Under the pieces are notes generated by a model. The model did not search any database, was not told the origin of the DNA, and worked only from the letters and a program-made list of their open reading frames with translations. From assembly GCA_964638245.1 (NCBI GenBank), contig CAZWZG010000013.1:1-33644 (forward strand): 33,644 bases of DNA, read 5' to 3'. Position 1 is the stretch's first letter. Every line of letters begins with the position of its first letter. The position numbers were made by a program, and so were the translations under genes. The stretch is from CAZWZG01 sp964638245. GTDB lineage: Bacteria; Pseudomonadota; Alphaproteobacteria; Rhodobacterales; Rhodobacteraceae. Below are positions 7,898 to 16,436 of the stretch, piece by piece.

Positions 7898-8941
7898 ATG
7901 AACCTCAAAGAGCTTGCGGAGGCGCTGTCATTGTCACCGACAACCGTTAGCCGCGCGCTCAACGGGTATCCGGAGGTTTCCGAATCCACGCGCCAGCGCG
8001 TTGTGGCTGCGGCAGAGGCGATGAACTATCGCCCTTCGGCACGCGCGCGCTCGCTGGCCCTTGGTCGGGCGATGGCGATTGCTCATGTCCTGCCGCGCTC
8101 CCAGCACCACGAAATGGTCAATCCCGTCTTTACGGATTTCATCGCAGGCGCGGCAGAGGTCTATCACGAGGCGGGTTATTCGATGGTGCTGAGCCTTGCC
8201 AGCACAACGGACGAAGAAGCCATCTATCGTGATCTTGCAGCCCAGCGCTCGGTCGATGGAATTATCGTGCATGCCCCCAGCATTTCGGATTCGCGGATAG
8301 CGTTGCTTCAGGACATCGGTCTGCCCTTTGTCGTGCATGGCCGGCATAGCGAGGGGCCGCAGGACTATTCCTGGGTCGATGTGAATAATCGACGGGCGTT
8401 CGGACGCGCGACCGAACATCTGATCGATCTTGGCCACGTGCGGATTTCCCTGATCAACGGGCTGGAAGACATGGACTTCGCTTCGCGCAGGCGGTCGGGG
8501 TATGAACGCGCGCTGACCCAGCGCGGCATCAAAATCGATCCCTCGATCATGGCCTCCGATGAGATGACCGAGACCTATGGGTACGAGCAGGCCAAGCGTA
8601 TGCTGGCGCTCCCCTGCCCGCCAACGGCGTTTGTCGTGTCCTCGATCATTTCCGCCTTCGGCATCCGCCGCGCCGTCGAAGAGGCCGGGTTGAAGCTGGG
8701 ACGAGATGTATCGGTCATCACCCATGACGACGACCTAAGCTACTTCCGCAACGATCAGGGTGTTCCGGTGTTCACCGCCGTGCGCTCTTCGGTGCGCGAG
8801 GCTGGACGACGCGCCGCCGATATCCTGACGCGCCTCATCGACAACGACATCAGCCAACCTGCACGCCACCTTCTGGAGGTGGATTTCGTGCTTGGCCAAT
8901 CGACCGGCCCCGTGCCGGCCCTTGAAAGAACACATATATGA
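7898..8941 (+). CDS. aglR: LacI-family transcriptional regulator of the alpha-glucoside genes
   Basis: Sugar-responsive repressor. The 347 residues begin with the LacI helix-turn-helix (MNLKELAEALSLSPTTVSRALNGYPEVSE), followed by the hinge region YRPSARARSLALGR, which inserts in the operator minor groove. A periplasmic-binding-protein-like sensor domain covers about residues 60-340. The ATG at 7898 has GGAAG upstream. It is divergent from aglE, and two CAAAGCG-type operators lie in the shared region. Its last four bases overlap the beta-glucosidase start (ATGA), so regulator, beta-glucosidase and glucokinase form one transcript. The symbol aglR follows context; the inducer is not visible from sequence. 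Confidence 0.88.
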   Translation: MNLKELAEALSLSPTTVSRALNGYPEVSESTRQRVVAAAEAMNYRPSARARSLALGRAMAIAHVLPRSQHHEMVNPVFTDFIAGAAEVYHEAGYSMVLSLASTTDEEAIYRDLAAQRSVDGIIVHAPSISDSRIALLQDIGLPFVVHGRHSEGPQDYSWVDVNNRRAFGRATEHLIDLGHVRISLINGLEDMDFASRRRSGYERALTQRGIKIDPSIMASDEMTETYGYEQAKRMLALPCPPTAFVVSSIISAFGIRRAVEEAGLKLGRDVSVITHDDDLSYFRNDQGVPVFTAVRSSVREAGRRAADILTRLIDNDISQPARHLLEVDFVLGQSTGPVPALERTHI

Positions 8942-10254
8942 TCACCCACACCCGCGCTGATTTCCCGGAGGGGTTCCTCTTCGGGACAGCAACGTCGAGC
9001 TATCAGATTGAAGGCCACCAGTTTGGTGGCGCAGGCAAGACCCACTGGGACAGCTTTGCTGAGACGCCCGGAAATGTGGTGCGCGCCGAGAACGGCGATC
9101 TGGCGTGCGACCACTACAACCGGTGGGACGAAGACCTCGACCTAGTGGCGGGGGCCAATTTCGACGTTTACCGGTTCTCGACCAGCTGGGCGCGGGTGAT
9201 GCCCGATGGGCGGACGGTCAATCCCGAAGGTCTGGATTTTTATGACCGACTGGTGGACGGGATGCTGGCGCGGGGCCTTAAACCCGCGGCGACCTTGTAT
9301 CACTGGGAACTGCCCCAGCCGCTGGCCGACCTTGGCGGGTGGCGCAATCGGGATATCGCGGGATGGCTGGCCGACTTCACTGAAAGCATCATGGAGCGGA
9401 TCGGGGATCGTGTGTGGTCCGCAGCGCCAATCAACGAGCCGTGGTGCGTCGGCTTTCTGAGCCATTTCATGGGCCATCATGCGCCGGGCTTGCGCGATAT
9501 CCGCGCTACTGCTCGGGCGATGCACCACGTGCTTCTGGCCCATGGACGCGCGATTGAGGTGATGAGGGGCCTTGGGATGGGCAACCTCGGGGCAGTCTGC
9601 AATTTCGAATACGCCCACCCCATCGACGACAGCGCCGAGGCCAAATCGGCCGTCGCGCGCTATGACGCTTTTTACAACCAGTTCTTTTTGTCCGGCCTCT
9701 TCAAAGGCACCTACCCTGCCCTTGTAATGGACGCCTTCGGTCCGCACATGCCCGACAAATGGCAGGACGATTTTGCGACCATTCAGGCACCGCTCGATTG
9801 GATCGGACTGAACTACTATACCCGCAAAGTGATCGCGCCCAATTCAGGGCCGTGGCCGTCCTTGGTTGAGGTCGATGGTCCCCTGCCCAAGACGCAGATG
9901 GGATGGGAGATCTATCCCGAAGGTCTTGAGCACTTCCTGAAGATGGTGGCGCGCGACTATACCCGCGACTTGCCGCTTTATGTGACCGAGAACGGTATGG
10001 CTTGGGACGGCGAAGGGCCGGATGCGCCGCGTATCGACTATATCAACCAGCATCTTGATGCCACGCGCCGCGCAATCGCTGCCGGCGTCCCGCTCAAAGG
10101 CTACATCAACTGGTCGCTCATGGATAACTACGAATGGGCGCTTGGATATGAGAAACGCTTCGGACTTGTCCACGTCGACTTCGACACCTTGGCAAGAACC
10201 CCGAAAGCATCCTATGAGGCGTTCCGAACCGCCCTGGCGAGAGCGACCCCATGA
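8938..10254 (+). CDS. Beta-glucosidase, glycoside hydrolase family 1
   Basis: Cytoplasmic retaining glycosidase that releases glucose from beta-glucosides. The 438-residue length is normal for bacterial GH1. The N-terminal signature FPEGFLFGTATSSYQIEG, the acid/base Glu167 in PINEPW and the nucleophile Glu351 in YVTENG are all present. There is no signal peptide. The start ATG at 8938 overlaps the regulator stop as ATGA; the Shine-Dalgarno sequence is weak (GAAAGAA), consistent with translational coupling. Its stop overlaps glucokinase in the same way. A GH1 enzyme in an alpha-glucoside regulon broadens the range of glucosides feeding the glucokinase; it may be called bglA or bglB in relatives. 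Confidence 0.93.
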   Translation: MITHTRADFPEGFLFGTATSSYQIEGHQFGGAGKTHWDSFAETPGNVVRAENGDLACDHYNRWDEDLDLVAGANFDVYRFSTSWARVMPDGRTVNPEGLDFYDRLVDGMLARGLKPAATLYHWELPQPLADLGGWRNRDIAGWLADFTESIMERIGDRVWSAAPINEPWCVGFLSHFMGHHAPGLRDIRATARAMHHVLLAHGRAIEVMRGLGMGNLGAVCNFEYAHPIDDSAEAKSAVARYDAFYNQFFLSGLFKGTYPALVMDAFGPHMPDKWQDDFATIQAPLDWIGLNYYTRKVIAPNSGPWPSLVEVDGPLPKTQMGWEIYPEGLEHFLKMVARDYTRDLPLYVTENGMAWDGEGPDAPRIDYINQHLDATRRAIAAGVPLKGYINWSLMDNYEWALGYEKRFGLVHVDFDTLARTPKASYEAFRTALARATP

Positions 10255-11222
10255 CCAGCATTCCTGACGATACCGTTTCACTCGTGGCCGACATTGGCGG
10301 CACGAACACGCGTGTTGCCCTGTCCGAAGACGGACGCTTGCGCAAAGACACCGTGCGGCGCTATCGAAATGCTGAGAACACCAGCCTTGAGGCGGTTCTG
10401 AAACGCTTTCTCGGTGAAATGGGCGATCCCGACTGCAAATCGGCCAGCGTTGCTGTGGCGGGACCTGTGCGAAATGGCGTGGGCAAGTTGACCAATCTTG
10501 ACTGGTCGATTGATGACGACACCCTTGCCAAGGCGACGAAAGCCGAGACGGTCTGGGTCCTCAATGACCTAGAGGCACAAGGCTATGCCCTGGGATCAAT
10601 TGATCCGGGGAATGTCAAAACGCTGGTGCAGGGTCAGATCGGTCGACCCGGCTCGGCAGAGCTGGTCGTTGGCGTGGGCACCGGGTTCAACGCAGCACCT
10701 GTCGTGCACTCCAGCAACGGGCGCACGGTTGCGGCGTCTGAGTCCGGGCATATCACGTTGCCCATCCGGACTGACGAAGATTACAGCCTTGCGCGTTTTA
10801 TCGAAAACCTGACGGGTTTTGCGGCGGTCGAGGATGTCTTGTCCGGGCGCGGCGTTGCGCGGGTCTATGCATGGGCGGCGGGCAAAAGTGGTCCAGACGG
10901 AACTGAAGACACAGCAGCCATCATGCAAGCTTGTGCGGACGGGAGCGATCCCATCGCCGAAAAGACCGTTGCCACCATGGTGCGCATGTTAGGCACAGTC
11001 ACCGGCAATCTTGCGCTTGTCTGCCTGCCGTTTTGTGGCGTCTTTTATATCGGCGGCGTCGCGCGCGCGCTTTCTCCCTATTTTGAACGTTTCGGCTATT
11101 CAGAAGCGTTTTGTGACAAGGGGCGTTTCGGGCCGTTCATGTCCGAGTTTTCGGTCTATGTGATCGAAGACGATTACGCGGCTCTTGAGGGGCTTGCGGC
11201 GCATATCGACCAGCGGGCCTGA
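10251..11222 (+). CDS. glk: Glucokinase
   Basis: Phosphorylates glucose to glucose 6-phosphate with ATP in the cytoplasm, completing the route from imported glucoside to glycolysis. The 323 residues fit the Glk family (PF02685 type). Visible motifs are the phosphate-1 loop VADIGGTNTRVAL near residue 13, WVLNDLEAQGYAL carrying the catalytic-base Asp, the adenosine-side VGVGTGFNAAPV, and SESGHITLP. The start at 10251 overlaps the beta-glucosidase stop (ATGA). No ROK-type zinc motif is seen, so this is not a ROK kinase. It ends the sugar operon; no strong terminator is visible before the chemotaxis genes 95 bases on. Confidence 0.92.
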   Translation: MTSIPDDTVSLVADIGGTNTRVALSEDGRLRKDTVRRYRNAENTSLEAVLKRFLGEMGDPDCKSASVAVAGPVRNGVGKLTNLDWSIDDDTLAKATKAETVWVLNDLEAQGYALGSIDPGNVKTLVQGQIGRPGSAELVVGVGTGFNAAPVVHSSNGRTVAASESGHITLPIRTDEDYSLARFIENLTGFAAVEDVLSGRGVARVYAWAAGKSGPDGTEDTAAIMQACADGSDPIAEKTVATMVRMLGTVTGNLALVCLPFCGVFYIGGVARALSPYFERFGYSEAFCDKGRFGPFMSEFSVYVIEDDYAALEGLAAHIDQRA

Positions 11223-11316
11223 TTGGCCTCTTTTTGACCAAACTTCCGTAACTCGAATTTAACCGCTTGGCGCGTAGACCGCTTCTGGTTGAAGCCAGTT
11301 TGCGGGAGAGTTTTTC

Positions 11317-11358
11317 ATGTTCGGCACAATCTGCCCGGGTCAGGTTTTGACCCGATGA
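11317..11358 (+). CDS. Possible 13-codon leader ORF coupled to the chemotaxis operon
   Basis: An ATG at 11317 with an excellent GGGAGAG ribosome-binding site opens a reading frame encoding MFGTICPGQVLTR, ending in a TGA that overlaps the ATG of the STAS gene (ATGA at 11355-11358). The STAS start itself lacks a strong site, so ribosomes could arrive by reinitiation after this leader. The peptide is not a run of one amino acid and does not look like an attenuator. It may be a real small ORF or coincidence. Confidence 0.4.
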   Translation: MFGTICPGQVLTR

Positions 11359-11633
11359 CGGAGACGTTGAAACTTCCGCGCAAGGTCAATGCATCCGCCA
11401 TCGACGCTTTGCTGAACGACGTGAAAGCACGTCCGCTTGGCGACATCGTTCTGGATGGATCGGATGTCGAACAGCTCGGCGGGCTGGGGTTGCAGGCGTT
11501 ACTGGTCATGGCCGCGGAATGTGACAGTGAGGGCTTTCGCCTGACGGTCGAGAACATGTCACCAACCGCCCGCGAAACCTTCACTTTGCTCGGGGTCGAC
11601 CCCGAAACGATTGCCAAAGGAGATGTCCAATGA
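11355..11633 (+). CDS. STAS-domain protein of the chemotaxis operon
   Basis: A 92-residue single STAS (anti-sigma-factor antagonist-like) domain. The motif SDVEQLGGLGLQALLVMA matches the strand-loop-helix of STAS proteins; the usual phosphorylatable Ser position in that loop appears as Gly-Gly, so a SpoIIAA-style phosphorylation switch is doubtful. It opens the che operon and overlaps the following cheY by ATGA. The ATG at 11355 is chosen because the STAS fold begins there. I infer a partner or scaffold role in chemotaxis; the precise role of such proteins in alphaproteobacterial che operons is not known to me. It is not a CheX or CheZ phosphatase by sequence. Confidence 0.8.
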   Translation: MTETLKLPRKVNASAIDALLNDVKARPLGDIVLDGSDVEQLGGLGLQALLVMAAECDSEGFRLTVENMSPTARETFTLLGVDPETIAKGDVQ

Positions 11634-11995
11634 GCATGTCGGTGCTTGCAGTGGATGACAGCCGGACCATGCGCGACATGCTCCGCCTTACCCTTGCCGA
11701 CGCAGGGATTGAGCCGCACCTGGCCGAAGACGGTCAACATGGGCTTGAAGTGTTGGACGGGTTGGAACCCGACGCGATTATCACGGATATCAACATGCCG
11801 CGCATGGATGGATTCGAGTTCATCGACGCCGTGCGCGCAAAAAGCGAATACAATCAGATCCCCATTCTGGTGCTCACCACGGAAAGCGGTGATCAGCTCA
11901 AAATGCGCGCCCGCAAATCCGGCGCGACGGGTTGGATCGTCAAGCCGTTCGATCCAAAGAAACTGGTGTCCGCGCTCCACCGCGTGGTTGGCTAA
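11630..11995 (+). CDS. cheY: Chemotaxis response regulator CheY (first copy)
   Basis: Single-domain receiver of 121 residues that takes phosphate from CheA and binds the flagellar switch or acts as phosphate sink. Acidic pair Asp9-Asp10, phospho-acceptor Asp53 (TDINMPRMDG), Thr83/Thr84 and Lys105 (IVKPFDP) are all present. The start overlaps the STAS stop by ATGA; cheA begins 11 bases after its end. With a second receiver downstream, the two probably divide the roles of motor binding and phosphate sink, as in Rhodobacter and Sinorhizobium. Which does which cannot be told from sequence. Confidence 0.93.
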   Translation: MSMSVLAVDDSRTMRDMLRLTLADAGIEPHLAEDGQHGLEVLDGLEPDAIITDINMPRMDGFEFIDAVRAKSEYNQIPILVLTTESGDQLKMRARKSGATGWIVKPFDPKKLVSALHRVVG

Positions 11996-12006
11996 GGAGT
12001 ACGGCA

Positions 12007-14274
12007 ATGTCCGATCCTATGGCCGAGATCCGCGCCAGCTTCTTCGTGGAATGCGAAGAACTGCTGGAAGCCTTGCAGGATGGTCTGCAAGCGATGGAAG
12101 GCGGCGAAAGCGACCCTGAAACCGTCAACATCGTGTTCCGTGCCGTGCACTCGATCAAGGGTGGAGCGGGCGCGTTTGGTCTTGATCGCCTTGTCGCCTT
12201 CGCCCACGTGTTTGAAACCGCACTCGATGAAGTGCGCGCAGGCCGCCTGGAAGCCGACGCGGCCAACCTTTCGGTCTTCTTCCGTGGCGGAGACATCCTG
12301 TCGGATCTCGTGCGCACAAGCCGAGATAGCACGAACCTTCCCGAAAGCGAAACCGACCCGGTCCTGAAAGAACTCGAAGCTCTTGTTGGCGATGTGGGCG
12401 GAGAGGCCGACGTCGAAGAAGTAGCCGATTTCGAACCGATGGCGCTCGACTTTTCCTTCGATGATGATGACGCAGCGGGCGACGCCGACCCCGGGCTTCC
12501 CTCCCTTCCCCCACTCGACGGATTGGACGAAACGGAAGAGAACGAAGGCACTGGCGGTACTGTCACGGTGCATTTCCGCCCGCACATGGGGCTCTATGAA
12601 AGCGGCAATGACCCGGTTCCGCTTTTTCGCAGTCTTTCAGAGCTTGGGACTTTGTCTGCCGAATGCCGTTGGGAAAGCTTGCCCACCTTGTCCGAGTACG
12701 AGGGAAAAGTTGCGTTTTTGTCCTGGACTTTGCACTTGGAAACCGATGCCGATGACGAAGCTATCCGGGAAGTGTTCGAATTTGCGGAAGGTCGCTGCGA
12801 TTTCGAAATCAGCCGCGGTGAAGTTAATCCAAGCACGACTGCGTTGGATCTTCCTCCGCTTGAGGCATCTGCCCCTTCTGAGCCCGCCTCCGGTGCCGAC
12901 CTGACGGACGTCGCCCCGGAGGGTATGCTCTCTGCTGCCCCCGATATTGCTCCCCCGACGATCGAGCCGGCTTCAGCACCCAACGCGCCAGCCGTTGAAG
13001 AAGCCGATGCGGCAAAGCCAGCCGCCCCACCTTCCCCGGCAGCAAAAAGCGCGCCGCCGGCGGCGACCGCGTCTGCAACGGTGCGCGTCGATCTCGAACG
13101 CATAGACCGCCTCGTCAATCTCGTTGGCGAGCTGGTGATCAATCAGGCCATGCTGTCGCAATCGGTTGGCCAGTCCGAGTTGCCTTCGAATTCGCCGGTG
13201 CACACGGGCCTGGACGAATTCATGCAACTGACCCGCGATATCCAGGAAAGCGTGATGATGATCCGCGCGCAGCCGGTCAAATCGCTGTTCCAGCGGATGA
13301 GCCGGATTGTGCGCGAAGGATCAGCGGCCGTCGGCAAAGAGGTCCGGCTGGTGACCACGGGCGAAGCGACTGAGATCGACAAAACAGTCATTGAACGCCT
13401 CGCGGACCCGCTAACGCACATGGTGCGCAACGCTGTGGATCACGGGCTTGAGTCAAATGATGACCGCGAAGCGGCTGGAAAGCCGCGCGAGGGCCGGATC
13501 AATTTGAGCGCTGCACATCGCTCTGGTCGCGTCGTGATTGATGTGTCCGACGATGGTGGCGGCATCAATCGCGAGAAAGTGCTGGCGAAAGCAATCGAGA
13601 AAGGTCTGGTCCCCGCCGATCAAGACCTCAGCGATGGCGAAATCGACAACCTGCTTTTCATGCCAGGTTTTTCGACCGCGGACGAAATCTCAAATCTCTC
13701 TGGCCGCGGCGTTGGCATGGATGTTGTGCGCAACGCGATCACTGCGCTTGGCGGCCGCATATCGATTCAATCGGCACCCGGAGCCGGCACGACCTTTTCG
13801 ATATCGCTGCCGCTTACTTTGGCAGTCTTGGATGGAATGGTCGTCCAAAGCGCCGGAGAAACACTGGTGGTGCCTTTGAGTGCAATTGCCGAAACGTTGA
13901 CGCTTACCGAGAATGACATTCGCGCACTAGGCCCTCAAACTACTGTCGTACAAGTACGTGACAACTTTGTTCCACTGATCGATTTGGCGACAGAGCTGGG
14001 TTACAGCGATCCCCGTGAGAGCTACGTCGGCGCGATCGTCCTTCTCATCGCGTTTGAGGACGGATCTCGATCTGCGCTCGCCATCGACGCAATCGAAGAT
14101 CAACGCCAGGTCGTGATCAAGGGGCTTGAGGAAAGCTATGGCCATATTCCTGGTGTCGCAGCAGCAACGATCTTGGGCGATGGACAAATCGCGCTGATCC
14201 TCGACCCAGCTGATCTGATCTTAAATGCAAGCGGGCGCAGCCGGCGCTTGCCCAACTTACAAGCCGCGGGATAG
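12007..14274 (+). CDS. cheA: Chemotaxis histidine kinase CheA
   Basis: Receptor-coupled autokinase, 755 residues. Domains in order: HPt domain P1 (about 1-110) with phospho-His48 in FRAVHSIKGGAGAFG; an acidic linker (about 115-185); a P2-like segment (about 195-280) opening HFRPHMGLYESGNDPVPLF; an Ala/Pro-rich linker (about 285-355); dimerisation P3; the kinase domain P4 with N-box THMVRNAVDHGLE, G1 DVSDDGGGIN and G2 GRGVGMDVV; and a C-terminal CheW-like P5. The ATG at 12007 has TAAGGAG upstream at good spacing. It is followed 4 bases later by cheW. All catalytic motifs are intact. Confidence 0.96.
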   Translation: MSDPMAEIRASFFVECEELLEALQDGLQAMEGGESDPETVNIVFRAVHSIKGGAGAFGLDRLVAFAHVFETALDEVRAGRLEADAANLSVFFRGGDILSDLVRTSRDSTNLPESETDPVLKELEALVGDVGGEADVEEVADFEPMALDFSFDDDDAAGDADPGLPSLPPLDGLDETEENEGTGGTVTVHFRPHMGLYESGNDPVPLFRSLSELGTLSAECRWESLPTLSEYEGKVAFLSWTLHLETDADDEAIREVFEFAEGRCDFEISRGEVNPSTTALDLPPLEASAPSEPASGADLTDVAPEGMLSAAPDIAPPTIEPASAPNAPAVEEADAAKPAAPPSPAAKSAPPAATASATVRVDLERIDRLVNLVGELVINQAMLSQSVGQSELPSNSPVHTGLDEFMQLTRDIQESVMMIRAQPVKSLFQRMSRIVREGSAAVGKEVRLVTTGEATEIDKTVIERLADPLTHMVRNAVDHGLESNDDREAAGKPREGRINLSAAHRSGRVVIDVSDDGGGINREKVLAKAIEKGLVPADQDLSDGEIDNLLFMPGFSTADEISNLSGRGVGMDVVRNAITALGGRISIQSAPGAGTTFSISLPLTLAVLDGMVVQSAGETLVVPLSAIAETLTLTENDIRALGPQTTVVQVRDNFVPLIDLATELGYSDPRESYVGAIVLLIAFEDGSRSALAIDAIEDQRQVVIKGLEESYGHIPGVAAATILGDGQIALILDPADLILNASGRSRRLPNLQAAG

Positions 14275-14278
14275 TTCA

Positions 14279-14761
14279 ATGGTTGAAACGCTCGAGAAAA
14301 ATGCGGAAGTCTCATCTGATCAGAACGATCTGGAGCTTTTGACGTTCCGAACCGGAAATCACGAATACTCGGTCGACATCATGTCCGTACGCGAGATACG
14401 CGGCTGGACGCGCGCAACGTCCCTGCCTCACGCGCCAAACTATGTACGAGGTGTGATCAATCTTCGCGGTACCGTGCTGCCGGTCGTTGATTTGTCCATG
14501 CGCCTTGGCCTCGAAACCGACGAGCCCAGTGACAGGAATGTCATAATTGTTGTCGACATTTTGGGCCGGACGGTTGGAATGCGGGTGGACGCGGTCTCTG
14601 ATATCCTTTCCGTGCCCCGTTCAAGCCTTCAGGCGCCGCCGGGCATGTCAGCGGACGAGGATCAATCATTCGTCAGCGCGCTTACAATTATCGAAGGCCG
14701 CATGGTCCGCGTTTTGGATCTTGTCTCAGTATTGCCTCCCGGAACCGAGGCTGCTGCCTGA
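14279..14761 (+). CDS. cheW: Chemotaxis coupling protein CheW
   Basis: Cytoplasmic adaptor joining chemoreceptors to CheA. The 160 residues form one CheW domain, with the conserved VDIMSVREIRGWTRATSLPHAP and YVRGVINLRGTVLPVVDL segments. The ATG at 14279 lies 4 bases after the cheA stop. Its own Shine-Dalgarno sequence is poor, which suggests coupling to cheA. Its stop shares one base with the cheR ATG. An N-terminal tail of about 15 polar residues precedes the domain. No receptor (MCP) gene is in this window, so the receptors must lie elsewhere. Confidence 0.95.
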   Translation: MVETLEKNAEVSSDQNDLELLTFRTGNHEYSVDIMSVREIRGWTRATSLPHAPNYVRGVINLRGTVLPVVDLSMRLGLETDEPSDRNVIIVVDILGRTVGMRVDAVSDILSVPRSSLQAPPGMSADEDQSFVSALTIIEGRMVRVLDLVSVLPPGTEAAA

Positions 14762-15645
14762 TGATGCTGCTCAACGACACAAAAAGAGAGAACGACACAT
14801 TGCCGGCCGACGAGTATCGACGTATCGCGAAAGTCGCCCGCTCGGCAGCGGGACTTATGATACCGGAATCGAAATCCGCTATGGTCCGCTCTCGGCTTGC
14901 AAAGAGAATGCGCGTTCTTGGTATCGAACGAGTCAGTGCATATCTTGACCGCGTCGAAGGCGGGGACACTGACGAACTCCGAGAGATGGTCGCGGTACTT
15001 ACAACCAATGTAACGAGTTTCTTTCGTGAAGATCATCACTTCAAATTACTCGCTTCTGACATCGCTGATGGCCTACTGGCTAAAGCTAGGGCTGGAGGAA
15101 AAGTCAGGATCTGGTCGGCCGGATGCTCCCTTGGAGCGGAGCCTGTTTCAATCGCCATCACGCTGCTCGAACATAGTACCGCCTTCCTCACAACAGACAC
15201 ACGCATCCTCGCGACAGACATCGACCAGCACGTTCTGGCATCGGCCAAATCCGGAACCTACGCGCAAGACATGGTTCGCGGCATCTCGCCGGAATACATG
15301 AAGCGCTATTTTCGCCCATTCGACGGCCAAATGGTCGCCGTATCAAACGACGTCAGAAAAATGATTTCATTTCGGGAACTGAACCTGATTGGAGCGTGGC
15401 CCATGCGCGGTCGTTTCGATCTGATTTTCTGCCGGAATGTGGCGATCTACTTCGATGAAGAAACGCAATCTGCGATCTGGTCGCGTTTCGCAGAGTGCTT
15501 GGTGCCAGGTGGTTGGCTGTTCGTAGGCCACTCCGAGCGCGTGCCTGATATGATCGGACTTAAGACTGCTGGAAATACCGCATACCGGAAAGCGGCAGAT
15601 CCTAGGTCTGCCCCTGAACCCACGAGGGATGCCAATGTCCATTAG
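14761..15645 (+). CDS. cheR: Chemoreceptor methyltransferase CheR
   Basis: Methylates glutamates of chemoreceptors with S-adenosylmethionine for adaptation. It has 294 residues: an N-terminal helical domain (about 15-85) and a Rossmann-type methyltransferase domain. Diagnostic motifs are TTNVTSFFRE near residue 82, the SAM loop WSAGCSLGAEPVSIA (usually WSAGCSTGEEPYS, so Thr-Gly-Glu is Leu-Gly-Ala here), LATDID, and FCRNVAIYFDEET. The ATG at 14761 overlaps the cheW TGA by one base. The 3' end overlaps the second receiver gene. The SAM-loop substitutions are mild and do not suggest loss of function. Confidence 0.95.
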   Translation: MMLLNDTKRENDTLPADEYRRIAKVARSAAGLMIPESKSAMVRSRLAKRMRVLGIERVSAYLDRVEGGDTDELREMVAVLTTNVTSFFREDHHFKLLASDIADGLLAKARAGGKVRIWSAGCSLGAEPVSIAITLLEHSTAFLTTDTRILATDIDQHVLASAKSGTYAQDMVRGISPEYMKRYFRPFDGQMVAVSNDVRKMISFRELNLIGAWPMRGRFDLIFCRNVAIYFDEETQSAIWSRFAECLVPGGWLFVGHSERVPDMIGLKTAGNTAYRKAADPRSAPEPTRDANVH

Positions 15646-16021
15646 AGATCAACTTCGCGTCATGGTGGTTGACGATATGTCGACAAGCCGAGGCCTTATC
15701 ACACAAGCACTCGATGCGATTGGGATTCGTTACGTTGCGACGTCCGACAATGGTGCAAGTGCTTTGCGTGCCTTGGAAAAGTCGCCGGTACATCTGGTCA
15801 TATCGGACTACAATATGCCTGAGATGGACGGTCTTCACCTTTTGCACGCACTCCGTTCAGCTCCCAAGACGCAAAAGATCGGTTTTCTTTTGATAACCGG
15901 GCGAGCGGACAAGCAGATCATCGATCACGGGCGCAAGCTAGGCATGAACAATTTCATCAAAAAACCCTTCCAACCTGCTGAAATGAAGGCGGCCATAGAG
16001 GCCATCGTTGGACGTCTTTGA
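15635..16021 (+). CDS. cheY: Chemotaxis response regulator CheY (second copy)
   Basis: Single receiver domain of 128 residues. Acidic pair Asp13-Asp14, phospho-acceptor Asp58 (SDYNMPEMDG), Thr88 and the IKKP lysine are present. The ATG at 15635 is preferred over the ATG at 15629 because GAGGG sits at correct spacing only for the former. It overlaps the end of cheR by 11 bases. It is clearly diverged from the first CheY in this operon (different helix 1 and helix 4 sequences), so the copies are not a recent duplication. Confidence 0.92.
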   Translation: MSIRDQLRVMVVDDMSTSRGLITQALDAIGIRYVATSDNGASALRALEKSPVHLVISDYNMPEMDGLHLLHALRSAPKTQKIGFLLITGRADKQIIDHGRKLGMNNFIKKPFQPAEMKAAIEAIVGRL

Positions 16022-16419
16022 TCGTGGATCGAACACAGCACGCAGATAACGAGAGCGCTCCAATTGCGGTAGGCGACGTTATTCGACAAATTGCGATCGA
16101 ACTCGATGAGTTGTCAAAAATCAGTTCAGAAGTCGAAAGCGACATCGGCACGTGGCTCGGATTGGTAGTCGGCGACATGGACACTGCAACGCGCGCCAAT
16201 GCCATTCGTCGCCTTCAACGCCTTGATGCACTCACACAGACACTTTCAGATCTGGCGAAGCTCGCAGAAGCACTTGCCCCTGACGCAAACGGGGAAGCCG
16301 ATCCCTTTTCCCTAGCCGCGTCCGCTCGTCTGGAACGGGTTGCTCGATTGGCTATGGCAAAAAAATCGACTGATCGTGCTCGTCAGCATGGCGTTTCCGG
16401 CGACCTTATGCTTTTTTGA
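16018..16419 (+). CDS. Uncharacterised small helical protein at the end of the che operon
   Basis: I do not recognise this 133-residue protein. It is predicted mostly helical: two long amphipathic segments (about 20-55 and 60-90) separated by a short turn, with an acidic N-terminus and a basic C-terminus. No catalytic motif or membrane segment is visible. The TTG at 16018 overlaps the cheY stop; a GTG at 16024 is an equally possible start. Its position at the end of a che operon that lacks any phosphatase gene makes a CheY-associated role conceivable, but the CheZ signature (a conserved Asp-Gln pair) is not evident. It converges on cheD with 17 bases between stops. Confidence 0.7.
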   Translation: MIVDRTQHADNESAPIAVGDVIRQIAIELDELSKISSEVESDIGTWLGLVVGDMDTATRANAIRRLQRLDALTQTLSDLAKLAEALAPDANGEADPFSLAASARLERVARLAMAKKSTDRARQHGVSGDLMLF

Positions 16420-16436
16420 CCCACGGCCCGAACAAG

